Shown here piece after piece: positions 50,947-59,539 of a stretch of 64,000 nt of DNA. The position numbers and the translations under genes were made by a program. Numbering within the stretch: the stretch's first letter is position 1; every line of letters starts with the position of its first letter. This stretch comes from Paenibacillus_AP thailandensis (GTDB lineage: Bacteria > Bacillota > Bacilli > Paenibacillales > Paenibacillaceae). Below the pieces are notes generated by a model, which saw only the letters and a list, made by a program, of their open reading frames with translations, was not told the DNA's origin and made no database searches. Where the stretch lies: positions 62,001 through 126,000 of the forward strand of contig NZ_JBHUMY010000013.1 in assembly GCF_042685365.1 (NCBI RefSeq), in the 5' to 3' direction.

Positions 50947-52421
50947 GAAGCTTGAAGCTGAAAATGGGCCTTGTGCTGGCTGCCTTGCTTATTATGACGG
51001 TCGCCATTCTGAGCGTGCTCGTGCTGCGCGGCTTAAACGTCAACCAGCAGCTTCAGATCGAGGAGATGCTGGCGAAGCAAAGCCGGATCGCGTCCCAATA
51101 CGTCCGGCAAAGCTACGTCACCGGCGAAGAACGGCTGCCGGCCGAAACGTTCATGGCGCATAACAGCCAGCGGATGGCGCTTTATTTGTCCATGCTGACC
51201 GGTCTGCCCATCGCTTTATACGATGCAAGCGGCAAGGAGACGGGCAGCTCTCTGGCGAGGCCGCCCGCGGATTCCATGTCCGATACGCTCGCTTATGCGC
51301 TGAGCGGCAAGATCGCCTATCAAAGCTCGGGCAATACGATTATGTACTTCGCCCCGATCCGGGCGGAGGATGAAATGCTCGGCGTTGTCCGGTTTCAATA
51401 TTCGACGGCCAGGGAGCGGGCGTTCGCCGCGGAAATTCGGGATTTGTTCGAGGCGGCGGGGCTGATCGCGCTGGCGGCCGGTTTTGCGCTGGGGTACGGT
51501 TATTTTTACCGGCTGGCAGCGGTCATTACGAAGCTTAGGCTCGCCTCCAAGGATATCCGCGAAGGGCGTTATTTGAAGGAGCCGCCGGTGCGGCGGCGCG
51601 ACGAGCTCGGGGATCTCGGCAGGGACGTCTATTATATGAGCGATTCGATCGAAAGGAACATTTCGGCGATGCGGGAGGAGCAGCGGAAGCTGGAGCTGGC
51701 GATCCGCAAGCTTCAGGAGCTGGAGAAGCAGCAGAAGCAGTTCATCGGCAACATCAGCCATGAATTCAAAACGCCGCTGACGGCGATCAAAGCTTACATC
51801 GAGCTGCTGTCGATGTACCGGGACGATCCGAAGCTGACGGACGAGGCGATCGAAAGCATGGGCAAGGAGACGGAGCGGCTTTACGAAATGGTCGATAAAG
51901 TGCTTCGGCTTGCCGCGCTGGAGAAATACGACTTCGAGCAGCAGGCCGAAACTGTCCGCCTGGACGAGCTGCTGCACGATCTGGGAAGCAGAATGCGCGG
52001 CAAGGCCGCCAAGTTCGACCTGACGCTTCGCGTCGAAGCCGAGCCGGCTGCCGTATGGGCGGACCGCGAAAGCTTGATTCATATTTTCGTCAACTTAATC
52101 GATAATGCCATTAAATATAACGCGCCGGGCGGCACCATAACCGTTCGGGCGAGAAACAGGGGGAGCTTTGCGGAAATCGAGGTCGAGGATACGGGCATTG
52201 GCATTCCGGGGGAAGCGCAGGTTAACGTATTCGAACCGTTCTATACGGTAAACAAGGACCGCTCCAGACAGTCGGGCGGAACCGGTCTCGGTCTGCCGCT
52301 CGCCAAGCGGTTGACGGAGGCGCAAGGCGGGACGATCGAGCTGGCCGCCTCGTCAGCGGCCGGGACGCTGTTCCGCGTCCGCTTGCCGGCAAGAGAGCGG
52401 CGGTCCGGCCGCTTGGAGTGA
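50943..52421 (+). CDS. Membrane sensor histidine kinase
   Basis: 492 residues. TM1 ~8-28, extracytoplasmic region ~30-165 with PAS-like strands, TM2 ~168-190, HAMP, His273 in NISHEFKTPLTAIKAY, N-box VNLIDNAIKYN, G-boxes DTGIGIP and GGTGLGLPL. Partner of the preceding regulator; resembles PhoR/ResE-like envelope sensors, but the signal is unknown. Confidence 0.92.
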   Translation: MRSLKLKMGLVLAALLIMTVAILSVLVLRGLNVNQQLQIEEMLAKQSRIASQYVRQSYVTGEERLPAETFMAHNSQRMALYLSMLTGLPIALYDASGKETGSSLARPPADSMSDTLAYALSGKIAYQSSGNTIMYFAPIRAEDEMLGVVRFQYSTARERAFAAEIRDLFEAAGLIALAAGFALGYGYFYRLAAVITKLRLASKDIREGRYLKEPPVRRRDELGDLGRDVYYMSDSIERNISAMREEQRKLELAIRKLQELEKQQKQFIGNISHEFKTPLTAIKAYIELLSMYRDDPKLTDEAIESMGKETERLYEMVDKVLRLAALEKYDFEQQAETVRLDELLHDLGSRMRGKAAKFDLTLRVEAEPAAVWADRESLIHIFVNLIDNAIKYNAPGGTITVRARNRGSFAEIEVEDTGIGIPGEAQVNVFEPFYTVNKDRSRQSGGTGLGLPLAKRLTEAQGGTIELAASSAAGTLFRVRLPARERRSGRLE

Positions 52422-52491
52422 CTTCGATAGAACTTTTTCCGCAACCGTTTTTTTTACAACCCAGATACAAGTTCGAAACATTCGGAGACGG

Positions 52492-52508
52492 CCGCGATAC
52501 AATCGCGG
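52492..52508. promoter_or_regulatory. Inverted repeat centred on a candidate -10
   Basis: CCGCGATACAATCGCGG: six-base arms flank TACAA of a TACAAT box (52498-52503), 43 nt before the lipoprotein start. A repressor or activator site is plausible. Confidence 0.4.
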
Positions 52509-52550
52509 TTTAAGATAAAACCATCAACGAAAGAGAGGGGAAATCAAACG

Positions 52551-53648
52551 ATGAACAAATTCAAACTGACGGCCGGCGCGGCGGCCTTGTGCTGCACGGC
52601 GATGCTGGCTTCGGCATGCACCTTCGGCGGAGGGACGGGAGAACAGCCGGAGAGGGAGACGATTCAGAAACCGGATAAAACGATTACCGTCATTAACGAA
52701 ACGCCGCCGGCGGCGTCCGTAACGGTCAGCAACATCGCGACGGTCGAGGATGCCCGGGGCATGAACTTCCTGGACGACGAACGGATCGTCTTCTCCAGGA
52801 AAAACACCGGCGTACCGCCGCAGCCGGTCGAAGGGGAGGAAGTTTATCCGAACAATCTGTACGTTTACGATCTGGCGGGCAAAACGTCGGAGCTGCTGGT
52901 TGAAGATCAGCAAAACCTGGGCTTCTCGGTGCTGTCGCCGGACGGCAAGCATCTGTTCTACAAAATGACGGAGGAAGCCACCGCGTTCGGCCGGATCCTC
53001 GACCTTGCGACGATGAAGTCCGTCAATCTGGACATCGAAGAGCCGATTGACTTGAACGGGGGCCAATGGATCGACGACTCTCATGTGCTGGTCAGCACGC
53101 TGTTCGGCAAAGTCGTCGTCGCCGACCTTTCCGGCAAGACGGAAACCGTGCTGGAGCCGGGCGGGGTGCTGCTCGGCGCGGCCGCAGGGGACGGCGGCAT
53201 CTACTACATTCAAGGCGGCGACAACCGGGAGCTTTATTTTGTCGCAGACGAAGAAGGCGCGCAGCCGGAAAAAATCGCGGAAGGCGTGGAATGGATCATT
53301 CCTTCTCCGGACCGGAAGCAGCTGGCGATGGTCAAAGTGACGTCGGAAACGGAACGGACGTTGTCCGTCATCGACCGGAAAGGACAGAAGCTGCTCGATA
53401 TCGAAAAAGGCACGCAAATTTTCGGCACCAGCTGGTCGCCGGACGGAACGAAGCTGGCGTACAGCTTAACGTCCGAAACGGGCGGCGACAACGGCGTGTT
53501 CGTAGCCGACTCGCTTACGGGCGAGAAGACAGGCGTGCTGGTCGGCCAAGCGTCCGATACGGTCGCTTGGTCCCCGTCGGGCAAGAAGCTGCTCGCCTCG
53601 GTGTTCGAGAACGACCGGTTCGTGACGTCTGTGATTACGCTGCAATAA
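52551..53648 (+). CDS. TolB-like beta-propeller lipoprotein
   Basis: 365 residues; ATG with GAGAGGGGA. Lipobox LASAC with Cys23, then repeated propeller strands with SPDGKHLFY, SPDRKQLAMV, SWSPDGTKLAYS and AWSPSGKKLLAS, the WD40/PD40 motif. Exported and anchored outside the membrane. Directly follows a two-component pair (129 bp), so it may be a target or accessory sensor. No enzyme motif seen. Confidence 0.85.
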   Translation: MNKFKLTAGAAALCCTAMLASACTFGGGTGEQPERETIQKPDKTITVINETPPAASVTVSNIATVEDARGMNFLDDERIVFSRKNTGVPPQPVEGEEVYPNNLYVYDLAGKTSELLVEDQQNLGFSVLSPDGKHLFYKMTEEATAFGRILDLATMKSVNLDIEEPIDLNGGQWIDDSHVLVSTLFGKVVVADLSGKTETVLEPGGVLLGAAAGDGGIYYIQGGDNRELYFVADEEGAQPEKIAEGVEWIIPSPDRKQLAMVKVTSETERTLSVIDRKGQKLLDIEKGTQIFGTSWSPDGTKLAYSLTSETGGDNGVFVADSLTGEKTGVLVGQASDTVAWSPSGKKLLASVFENDRFVTSVITLQ

Positions 53649-53691
53649 ATGAAAGCAAGGCCCGAGCAGGGGCCGCGCTTGCCTGATCTGC

Positions 53692-53733
53692 AACAGCCCC
53701 GGCCGCTCGTGAAGCGGACGGGGCTGTTGTTAT
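53692..53733 (+). terminator. Terminator after the lipoprotein gene
   Basis: AACAGCCCCgGCCGCT pairs with AGCGGaCGGGGCTGTT and is followed by GTTAT. Confidence 0.8.
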
Positions 53734-53747
53734 GTCCGGACGCGCCC

Positions 53748-53789
53748 AAAAAGCCGCCTGCGGGCAGCGAAGGCTGCGGCGCAGGCGGC
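53748..53789 (-). terminator. Terminator of the SDR gene
   Basis: GCCGCCTGCG/CGCAGGCGGC with an inner GCAGC/GCTGC pairing; on the minus strand it is followed by five Ts. Confidence 0.8.
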
Positions 53790-53808
53790 CGAGGCTCGGC
53801 GGCCCGGA

Positions 53809-54564
53809 TTATTGGGCGGCCATGCCGCCGTCGACGGTGTAGAGGGAACCCGTGACGAACGACGCTTCGTCGGACAGCAGGAAGTTCATGACCGCTGCGA
53901 CTTCTTCCGGCTCGCCGTAACGGCCGAGCGGAGTAGCCGCTTCGTTCGCTTTTTTGTACTCGTCGACAGTGCCGGAGTTTTGCTCGATTTGCCGCATCAT
54001 GCGGGTGTTGATCGTGCCCGGCAGCACGGCGTTGACGCGGATGCCGAACGGCGCCAGCTCGTTGGCCGCGACGCGGGTCAAGCCGATGACGGCATGCTTG
54101 GACATGATGTAAGGCGACATGCCCGGAGCACCCATCAGTCCGGCAAGCGAAGAGGTGTTCAGAATCGCGCCGGATCGTTGTTTCTTCATGACCGGAATGA
54201 CGTAATGCAGGCCTAGGAATACGCCGCGCACGTTCACGTTGTAGACGAGGTCGAGCGCTTGGACGCTTTGGTCCTCGATCATGGCCATAGGGCCTTCGAT
54301 GCCGGCGTTGTTGGCGAAATAATCGATCGTGCCGAATTTCTCGACCGCTTTGTCGACGTAGCTTTGCACGTCTTCTTCTTTGGATACGTCCGCCGCTACC
54401 GCAAGCGAGTTGGAATCGTTCAGTCCAAGTTCCCGAATGACGGCTTGAACCGCTTCTTCCTTCAGGTCGACGAGCACCAGATTCAGCTTCCGTTCGGCAA
54501 GGCGGCGGGCAAGCTCTTTGCCGATGCCGCCCGCAGCGCCCGTAATAACCGCTGTTTTAGCCAT
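53809..54564 (-). CDS. Short-chain dehydrogenase/reductase
   Basis: 251 residues; ATG 54564 with GAAGGAAG upstream. Classical SDR: nucleotide motif TGAAGGIG (residues 8-15), NNAG, catalytic Ser in LNTSSLAG, Tyr152 and Lys156 in YIMSK, and terminal VDGGMA. Oxidises or reduces a hydroxyl/keto group with NAD(P); substrate unknown. Promoter region contains a 15-bp palindrome. Confidence 0.92.
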   Translation of the reverse strand: MAKTAVITGAAGGIGKELARRLAERKLNLVLVDLKEEAVQAVIRELGLNDSNSLAVAADVSKEEDVQSYVDKAVEKFGTIDYFANNAGIEGPMAMIEDQSVQALDLVYNVNVRGVFLGLHYVIPVMKKQRSGAILNTSSLAGLMGAPGMSPYIMSKHAVIGLTRVAANELAPFGIRVNAVLPGTINTRMMRQIEQNSGTVDEYKKANEAATPLGRYGEPEEVAAVMNFLLSDEASFVTGSLYTVDGGMAAQ

Positions 54565-54601
54565 ATCTATTCGCTTCCTTCTTTGTAAATATGAATGGAT
54601 T

Positions 54602-54616
54602 TGAAACCGGGTTTCA
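54602..54616. promoter_or_regulatory. Palindromic operator candidate upstream of the SDR gene
   Basis: TGAAACC-G-GGTTTCA, a perfect 7-base-arm palindrome 38 bp upstream of the SDR start, where a repressor would cover the promoter. The regulator is unknown; a TetR gene lies 400 bp to the right. Confidence 0.45.
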
Positions 54617-54773
54617 TTTTATTGAGCTCATGTTTAGTGTAGTCCTCCCCGGCCGCATCCTCAATCATCAAAGAGCGCGACAATGTCAGCTAATCAACAG
54701 CATAGGGGCGGATGTTGACGGATCCAGAACATAACGGACAAAACGGGCCTTGCTGTTTACAATCCCGATAAGG

Positions 54774-54899
54774 CTATCGTTTCCGCGATTTCTGCTGCTT
54801 GCCCCGCGTATCGTTGGCGAGCTTGTCGCCGTATTGGTCCAACCGGGACGGGCTGGCGGCCGGTCCGTCGTTGTCCGGCTTGTTGTTGCGTCCTGTCAT
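54774..54899 (-). CDS. Small basic hydrophilic protein, 41 residues
   Basis: ATG 54899 follows GGAGGTG by 6 nt, an excellent ribosome site; the frame ends at TAG 54776-54774. The peptide begins MTGRNNKPDNDGPAASPSRL and ends GKQQKSRKR: no Cys, hydrophilic, Asn/Asp-rich start, Lys/Arg-rich end. Composition resembles minor small spore proteins, but I cannot match a named family. Too short for usual gene callers. It sits alone between the SDR gene and tetR. Confidence 0.6.
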   Translation of the reverse strand: MTGRNNKPDNDGPAASPSRLDQYGDKLANDTRGKQQKSRKR

Positions 54900-55028
54900 G
54901 CTTATCACCTCCAACGCTTAAGATGGGCGAAACGGCCGTCGTTCATACCGGACCGTAAGCGGTTTCTATCTTCCCTCGCGGTAAGTTATAATTGAAGCAT
55001 ACAGGCAAAGACAAGGAGGGCGGTTCGA

Positions 55029-55631
55029 TTGAAAGCCGAAACGCAGCTGGACCGAAGGGCGAGAAGATCCCGGCAGGCGATCAAATCCGCCTTCGTTGCG
55101 CTCGTCCTGGAGAAGGGCTACGACGCGGTGACCGTCATGGACGTGGCGGAGCGGGCCGACTATAATAGAGGCACTTTTTATAAGCATTTTATGGGCAAGG
55201 AAGAGCTGCTCAAGGAAATCCGCGACGATTTCCTGGCGGCGGTCTCGGACGCGCTTCTGGATCCCTATCCCGGATTGGAGCGGATCGAGGCCGACCGGAT
55301 CTTTCCGTCGACGCTGCTGCTGTTCGAGCTGATCGAGAAGCGGAAGGACGAATTCAAGGCGCTGCTTACGGCGGACAAAGGGATGGGCATAGAGCTGATG
55401 AACGCGCTGCGCCGGTCGATGAAGGACGATATGCGCATCGAGCTGGAGCATCGGGAACCGCCGGTCGATTACGAGATTATGCTCAGCTATCAGCTGTCCG
55501 CGACGGTCGGCGTCATTATGTATTGGGCGGAGACGAACTTCAAATACTCGGCGCGCTATATGGCCGAGCAGCTTTTTGCCTTGAACAGGAACAAGATGAA
55601 ATCGATCGAATTCACCCACAAACCGGAGTAA
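55029..55631 (+). CDS. TetR-family transcriptional regulator
   Basis: 200 residues; TTG start with AAGGAGGG upstream. N-terminal HTH (RSRQAIKSAFVALVLEKGYD; MDVAERADYNRGTFYKHFMG) and a C-terminal domain of the type found in DhaS-like TetR proteins (IMLSYQLSATVGVIMYWAE). Followed at 35 bp by an AraC gene in the same direction. Targets unknown. Confidence 0.88.
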   Translation: MKAETQLDRRARRSRQAIKSAFVALVLEKGYDAVTVMDVAERADYNRGTFYKHFMGKEELLKEIRDDFLAAVSDALLDPYPGLERIEADRIFPSTLLLFELIEKRKDEFKALLTADKGMGIELMNALRRSMKDDMRIELEHREPPVDYEIMLSYQLSATVGVIMYWAETNFKYSARYMAEQLFALNRNKMKSIEFTHKPE

Positions 55632-55666
55632 CGCGCCGGGCAATCACGGCGAAGGGAGCGAGCGAG

Positions 55667-56509
55667 ATGGCGCTTTTTCACTATAATCCGGACGGTCCTT
55701 CGCGGGACAATCCCGCCATGTACCTGCACTACTGGGGCAAGGAGGATTGCGTGCCGGGCCATGCCGTAGGGCCGCTTATCCGCGATCATTACAAAGTCCA
55801 TTTCGTTCATAAAGGAATAGGAAGGGTGCGGGCGGGCGATTCGATTTACGAGCTGACGGCCGGGCAAGGCTTTTTTATTTATCCCCATGTCGTCACGTAT
55901 TATGAGGCCGACCGGGACGAGCCGTGGACGTATTCGTGGATCGGCTTTCAAGGGGACGAGGTCGAGCGGGCGCTGTCGCGGACTTCGTTGACGGCGGAAA
56001 GGCCGGTATTCCCGATGGATGTGAGGCTGATGCCCGCCTTGTATGAACGAATGTCCGAGATTGAATCGGATGAACGAAGCGCGGGCTTATATTTGCAAGC
56101 GCTGCTATACGAATTTCTAGCGGTGCTGACGACGGTCGCCCCGCTTCACGATACCGGCCGCTCGCACCCGCGGAAGCAGGACGTCTACGTCCATCAGAGC
56201 CTCGAATTTATCCATACGCATTACGGCGAGGATCTGTCCGTCAGCCAGCTGGCGCGGACGCTGGGGCTTGACCGCAAATATTTATCGGCGATCTTCAAGG
56301 CGTCGGTCGGCGTGCCGCCCCAGCAATATTTGCTTCGATACCGGATGGACAAAGCTTGCGAGCTGCTGGCGGAAGGCAAGTATACCGTAGGCGAAGTCGC
56401 CCGCTCCGTCGGCTACCGGGATGCGCTGCTGTTCTCCCGCATGTTCCGGAAGGCGAAGGGCGTTCCGCCGAAGGAGTACCGCCCCTTGGAGGCAGCGGGA
56501 AGACATTAA
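55667..56509 (+). CDS. AraC-family transcriptional regulator (MsmR-like)
   Basis: ATG 55667 has GAAGGGAG upstream; 280 residues. N-terminal cupin sensor (VHFVHKGIGRVRAGDSIYEL; GQGFFIYPHVVTYYEADRDE), C-terminal double HTH (LSVSQLARTLGLDRKYLSAI; VGEVARSVGYRDALLFSRMF). This class responds to sugars. It lies 87 bp before an aldo/keto reductase gene. Confidence 0.9.
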   Translation: MALFHYNPDGPSRDNPAMYLHYWGKEDCVPGHAVGPLIRDHYKVHFVHKGIGRVRAGDSIYELTAGQGFFIYPHVVTYYEADRDEPWTYSWIGFQGDEVERALSRTSLTAERPVFPMDVRLMPALYERMSEIESDERSAGLYLQALLYEFLAVLTTVAPLHDTGRSHPRKQDVYVHQSLEFIHTHYGEDLSVSQLARTLGLDRKYLSAIFKASVGVPPQQYLLRYRMDKACELLAEGKYTVGEVARSVGYRDALLFSRMFRKAKGVPPKEYRPLEAAGRH

Positions 56510-56596
56510 TCCATATAATTCTTCCATTCTGATATAGGCCGGGCTTACGGTTGGAGCTACAATGGAGCTATCCGAAACAGAAGGAGGAGACAAGCG

Positions 56597-57586
56597 GTGA
56601 CGTATAAAGCAGACGATCAACGATACGACAAGATGACATATAACCGAAGCGGAAGAAGCGGCCTCAAGCTGCCGGCGATTTCGCTCGGCTTGTGGCATAA
56701 TTTCGGCGGCATCAATACGCTGGAGAACGGCAGGGCGATGGTGCGCCGAGCGTTCGACCTCGGCATCACCCACTTTGATATCGCCAATAACTACGGTCCG
56801 CCTCCGGGCTCCGCGGAGGAGATGTTCGCCGATATTTTGCGCAAGGATATGGCGCCGTACCGGGACGAAATGATCGTCTCGACCAAAGCGGGCTACTACA
56901 TGTGGCCGGGACCGTACGGGGATTGGGGCTCGAAGAAATATCTCGTGTCGAGCCTCGATCAAAGCTTGAAGCGGCTTGGGCTCGACTATGTGGACATCTT
57001 CTATCATCACCGTCCGGACCCGAACACGCCGCTCGAGGAAACGATGACGGCGCTCGATCTGATCGTGCGCCAAGGCAAAGCGCTGTATGTCGGCTTGTCC
57101 AACTACAGTCCCGAACAGACGAAGGAAGCTTCGCGCATCCTGAAGCAATTGGGCACGCCTTGCCTGATTCACCAGCCGAGATACTCCATGCTGGACCGCC
57201 GGATCGAGGACGGACTCCAGGACGTGCTGGACGAAGAAGGTATCGGCTCCATCGTCTTCTCCCCGCTGGCCGGCGGCATTCTGACCGACCGCTACCTGAA
57301 CGGCATCGCCCCGGATTCGCGTGCGGGGGGGCCGAGCGTATTCCTTCGCCCGGAAGACATTACGGACGAGGTGATCGGCAAGGTCAAGAGCCTGAACGAA
57401 TTGGCCGCGGAGCGCGGGCAGAAGCTGTCGCAGATGGCGCTGGCCTGGGTGCTGCGCAAAGGACGCGTCACATCGGCGCTGATCGGCGCGAGCCGCGTCA
57501 GCCAAATCGAGGATGCCGTCGGCGCGCTGGCCGCTCCCGATTTCAGCGACGAGGAGCTTGCCGCGATCGACCGAATCCTGCAATAA
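56597..57586 (+). CDS. Aldo/keto reductase, YghZ/L-glyceraldehyde-3-phosphate reductase type
   Basis: 329 residues; GTG start with AAGGAGGAG. N-terminal insertion MTYNRSGRSGLKLPAISLGL, tetrad residues in FDIANNYGPPPGSAEEMF, STKAGYYMWPGPYGD and FYHHRPD, all typical of the YghZ/Gpr branch. NADPH-dependent reduction of aldehydes, including methylglyoxal or L-glyceraldehyde 3-phosphate in E. coli. Unrelated in branch to the reductase at 48298. Confidence 0.9.
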   Translation: MTYKADDQRYDKMTYNRSGRSGLKLPAISLGLWHNFGGINTLENGRAMVRRAFDLGITHFDIANNYGPPPGSAEEMFADILRKDMAPYRDEMIVSTKAGYYMWPGPYGDWGSKKYLVSSLDQSLKRLGLDYVDIFYHHRPDPNTPLEETMTALDLIVRQGKALYVGLSNYSPEQTKEASRILKQLGTPCLIHQPRYSMLDRRIEDGLQDVLDEEGIGSIVFSPLAGGILTDRYLNGIAPDSRAGGPSVFLRPEDITDEVIGKVKSLNELAAERGQKLSQMALAWVLRKGRVTSALIGASRVSQIEDAVGALAAPDFSDEELAAIDRILQ

Positions 57587-57631
57587 GGCTTCCTTTTCGG
57601 GATGGAACGAAGCGGCTTTGGTCCGCCAACA

Positions 57632-57674
57632 TAACCGTTTTGCCGCGTTACGGCGCGGCAGAGCGGTTTTTTGC
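57632..57674 (+). terminator. Rho-independent terminator
   Basis: AACCG...GCCGCG pairs with CGCGGC...CGGTT, followed by TTTT. Nothing else is clear before the regulator at 57875. Confidence 0.75.
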
Positions 57675-57874
57675 GTTCTCAGGAATGCGCCGGGCGGTCT
57701 CTTCTAAAAATAAAAAGGTTTAACCGTTCTTTCTTGAAGCAGGAGGGCGAAGCTGCCTCCGACGCAGGCTGGGAATTGCAGGGCGGTCATTGACAACGCC
57801 GGAATCTGTGGTTGAATGATAAATACTGCAAGTGAAGTCGAAATTTCGCGAAGATTTGCGTTCGGGAGGACATT

Positions 57875-59539
57875 ATGTACAAGCTGCTGCTCGTGGACGA
57901 CGAGCCCGAAGTGACGGAAGGATTGACGGTCGAGATCGATTGGGAACGGCTTGGCTTTACGGAAGTGCAGACGGCGGGGAACGGCAGGGAAGCGATGGAG
58001 CTGTTCGAGAAGCTGGAGCCCGACGTGCTGATTACCGATATCAGCATGCCGTTCATGAACGGAATGGAACTGACGGAGTGGGTCAAAAGAACGTATCCGA
58101 TTACCCGCATTATACTGCTGACCGGGTATGACGAATTTGAATACGCCAAGCAGGCGATCAGCCTTCAGGTGGACGATTATGTGCTGAAGCCGTTCTCCGG
58201 CAGCCAGCTGACGGAAACGGTTGCGCGGGTCGTCCGGCGCATGGACGAGGAGAGGGAGAAGCGCAGCAACGTGAAGCTGCTCGAGGAGCATTACCGGCTT
58301 ACGCTGCCGCTTGTCCGCGAGAAGTTTCTGTCTTCGCTCGTTACGCGGCAGCAGCCGCTCGCCGCCATTCAAGACAAGGCGGACAAATTCGGCCTGAAGC
58401 TGGAGGGTGAAGGCTATCTCGTCTCCGTGATCGCAATCTACCATTCCGACTCGGAAGGAGAGCCGGGAGAGCCCGGGGAGCATGAGCCCGGCCATTCGCT
58501 GGCCGCGAGCGGCGATCTCGATTTGAAGCTGTTCTCGGTGCTGAACGTCGCGGAAGAAATATGGGAGCGGGATGGACGGGGCAAGGCGTTCATCCATCAG
58601 GACCGTGTCGTGTTATTGACGGTCAGCCGCCATGCGGATGCCGCCGGGGCGATGGACGAGACGCTCCCTACGCTTCAAGAAATTATGCAGAGCATCGAGC
58701 GGTTTCTGAGGCTGCCGGTCAGCATCGGCGTCGGCCGGTTCATCACGGAGATCGGCAGCCTGAAATACGCGTACGAATCGGCGTCGATGGCGCTCGATTA
58801 CCGGCGCATTCTCGGCGGTAACCGGATTATTTGCATTACCGATATGGAAGAGCAGGTTCACGAGAAGCTGATTTTCGACGAAGCGAAGGAGCAGCTGCTG
58901 CTCAAAACCGTGAAGCTCGGCACGGAGAAGGAACTGGAGGAGCTTGTCGACCGGCTGTTTGACGATATCGCGCGAACGAACGCGCCGATGCGCGAGGTAC
59001 AGCTTTATATGCTGGAGATGATTACGGCGATCATGAAATTTACGAAAGGGACGGAAGGCGGCGGCATGGACGAGCTGATCGGCGCGGGATCGGGCATTTT
59101 GTACGAATACGAGAAGCTGAATAGCCTGGACGAGACGAAGGCTTGGTTCGGCGAGCTGTGCGCCAAAGTCCGCAGCCGCATCGCAAGCCGGCGCCAGAAT
59201 TCGTACAAGCGGATCGTGGAAGAGGCGATCGCTTATACGAAGGAGCACTACGGCGACAGCGAGCTGTCGATTGCCAAGCTGTGCCAGCATCTGCATATTA
59301 GCTCCGGTTATTTCAGCACGCTGTTCAAACGGGAGCTGAAGGTCACTTACGGATCCTATTTGCTTCAAATCCGGATGGAGGCGGCCAAGGAGCTGCTCCG
59401 GACGACGGATTTGAAGACGTTTGAAATCGCCGACAAGGTCGGCTTTGCCGATCCGGGCTACTTCAGCTTGTGCTTCAAGAAGTACGCCGGCGTTTCGGCC
59501 AAGGAATACAGAAACGGGCAGGCGGAATCGGCCACATGA
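57875..59539 (+). CDS. YesN-type AraC response regulator of the mgl sugar system
   Basis: 554 residues; ATG with GGGAGG. Receiver with Asp8-Asp9, phosphoacceptor Asp55 (LITDISMPFMNG) and VDDYVLKPFSGSQL; long helical middle; C-terminal AraC double HTH (LSIAKLCQHLHISSGYFSTL; FEIADKVGFADPGYFSLCFK). Overlaps the kinase gene by 4 bp, and that is followed by an anchored sugar-binding protein and mglB-mglA. The 21-bp direct repeats before mglB are its likely binding sites. Confidence 0.93.
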   Translation: MYKLLLVDDEPEVTEGLTVEIDWERLGFTEVQTAGNGREAMELFEKLEPDVLITDISMPFMNGMELTEWVKRTYPITRIILLTGYDEFEYAKQAISLQVDDYVLKPFSGSQLTETVARVVRRMDEEREKRSNVKLLEEHYRLTLPLVREKFLSSLVTRQQPLAAIQDKADKFGLKLEGEGYLVSVIAIYHSDSEGEPGEPGEHEPGHSLAASGDLDLKLFSVLNVAEEIWERDGRGKAFIHQDRVVLLTVSRHADAAGAMDETLPTLQEIMQSIERFLRLPVSIGVGRFITEIGSLKYAYESASMALDYRRILGGNRIICITDMEEQVHEKLIFDEAKEQLLLKTVKLGTEKELEELVDRLFDDIARTNAPMREVQLYMLEMITAIMKFTKGTEGGGMDELIGAGSGILYEYEKLNSLDETKAWFGELCAKVRSRIASRRQNSYKRIVEEAIAYTKEHYGDSELSIAKLCQHLHISSGYFSTLFKRELKVTYGSYLLQIRMEAAKELLRTTDLKTFEIADKVGFADPGYFSLCFKKYAGVSAKEYRNGQAESAT

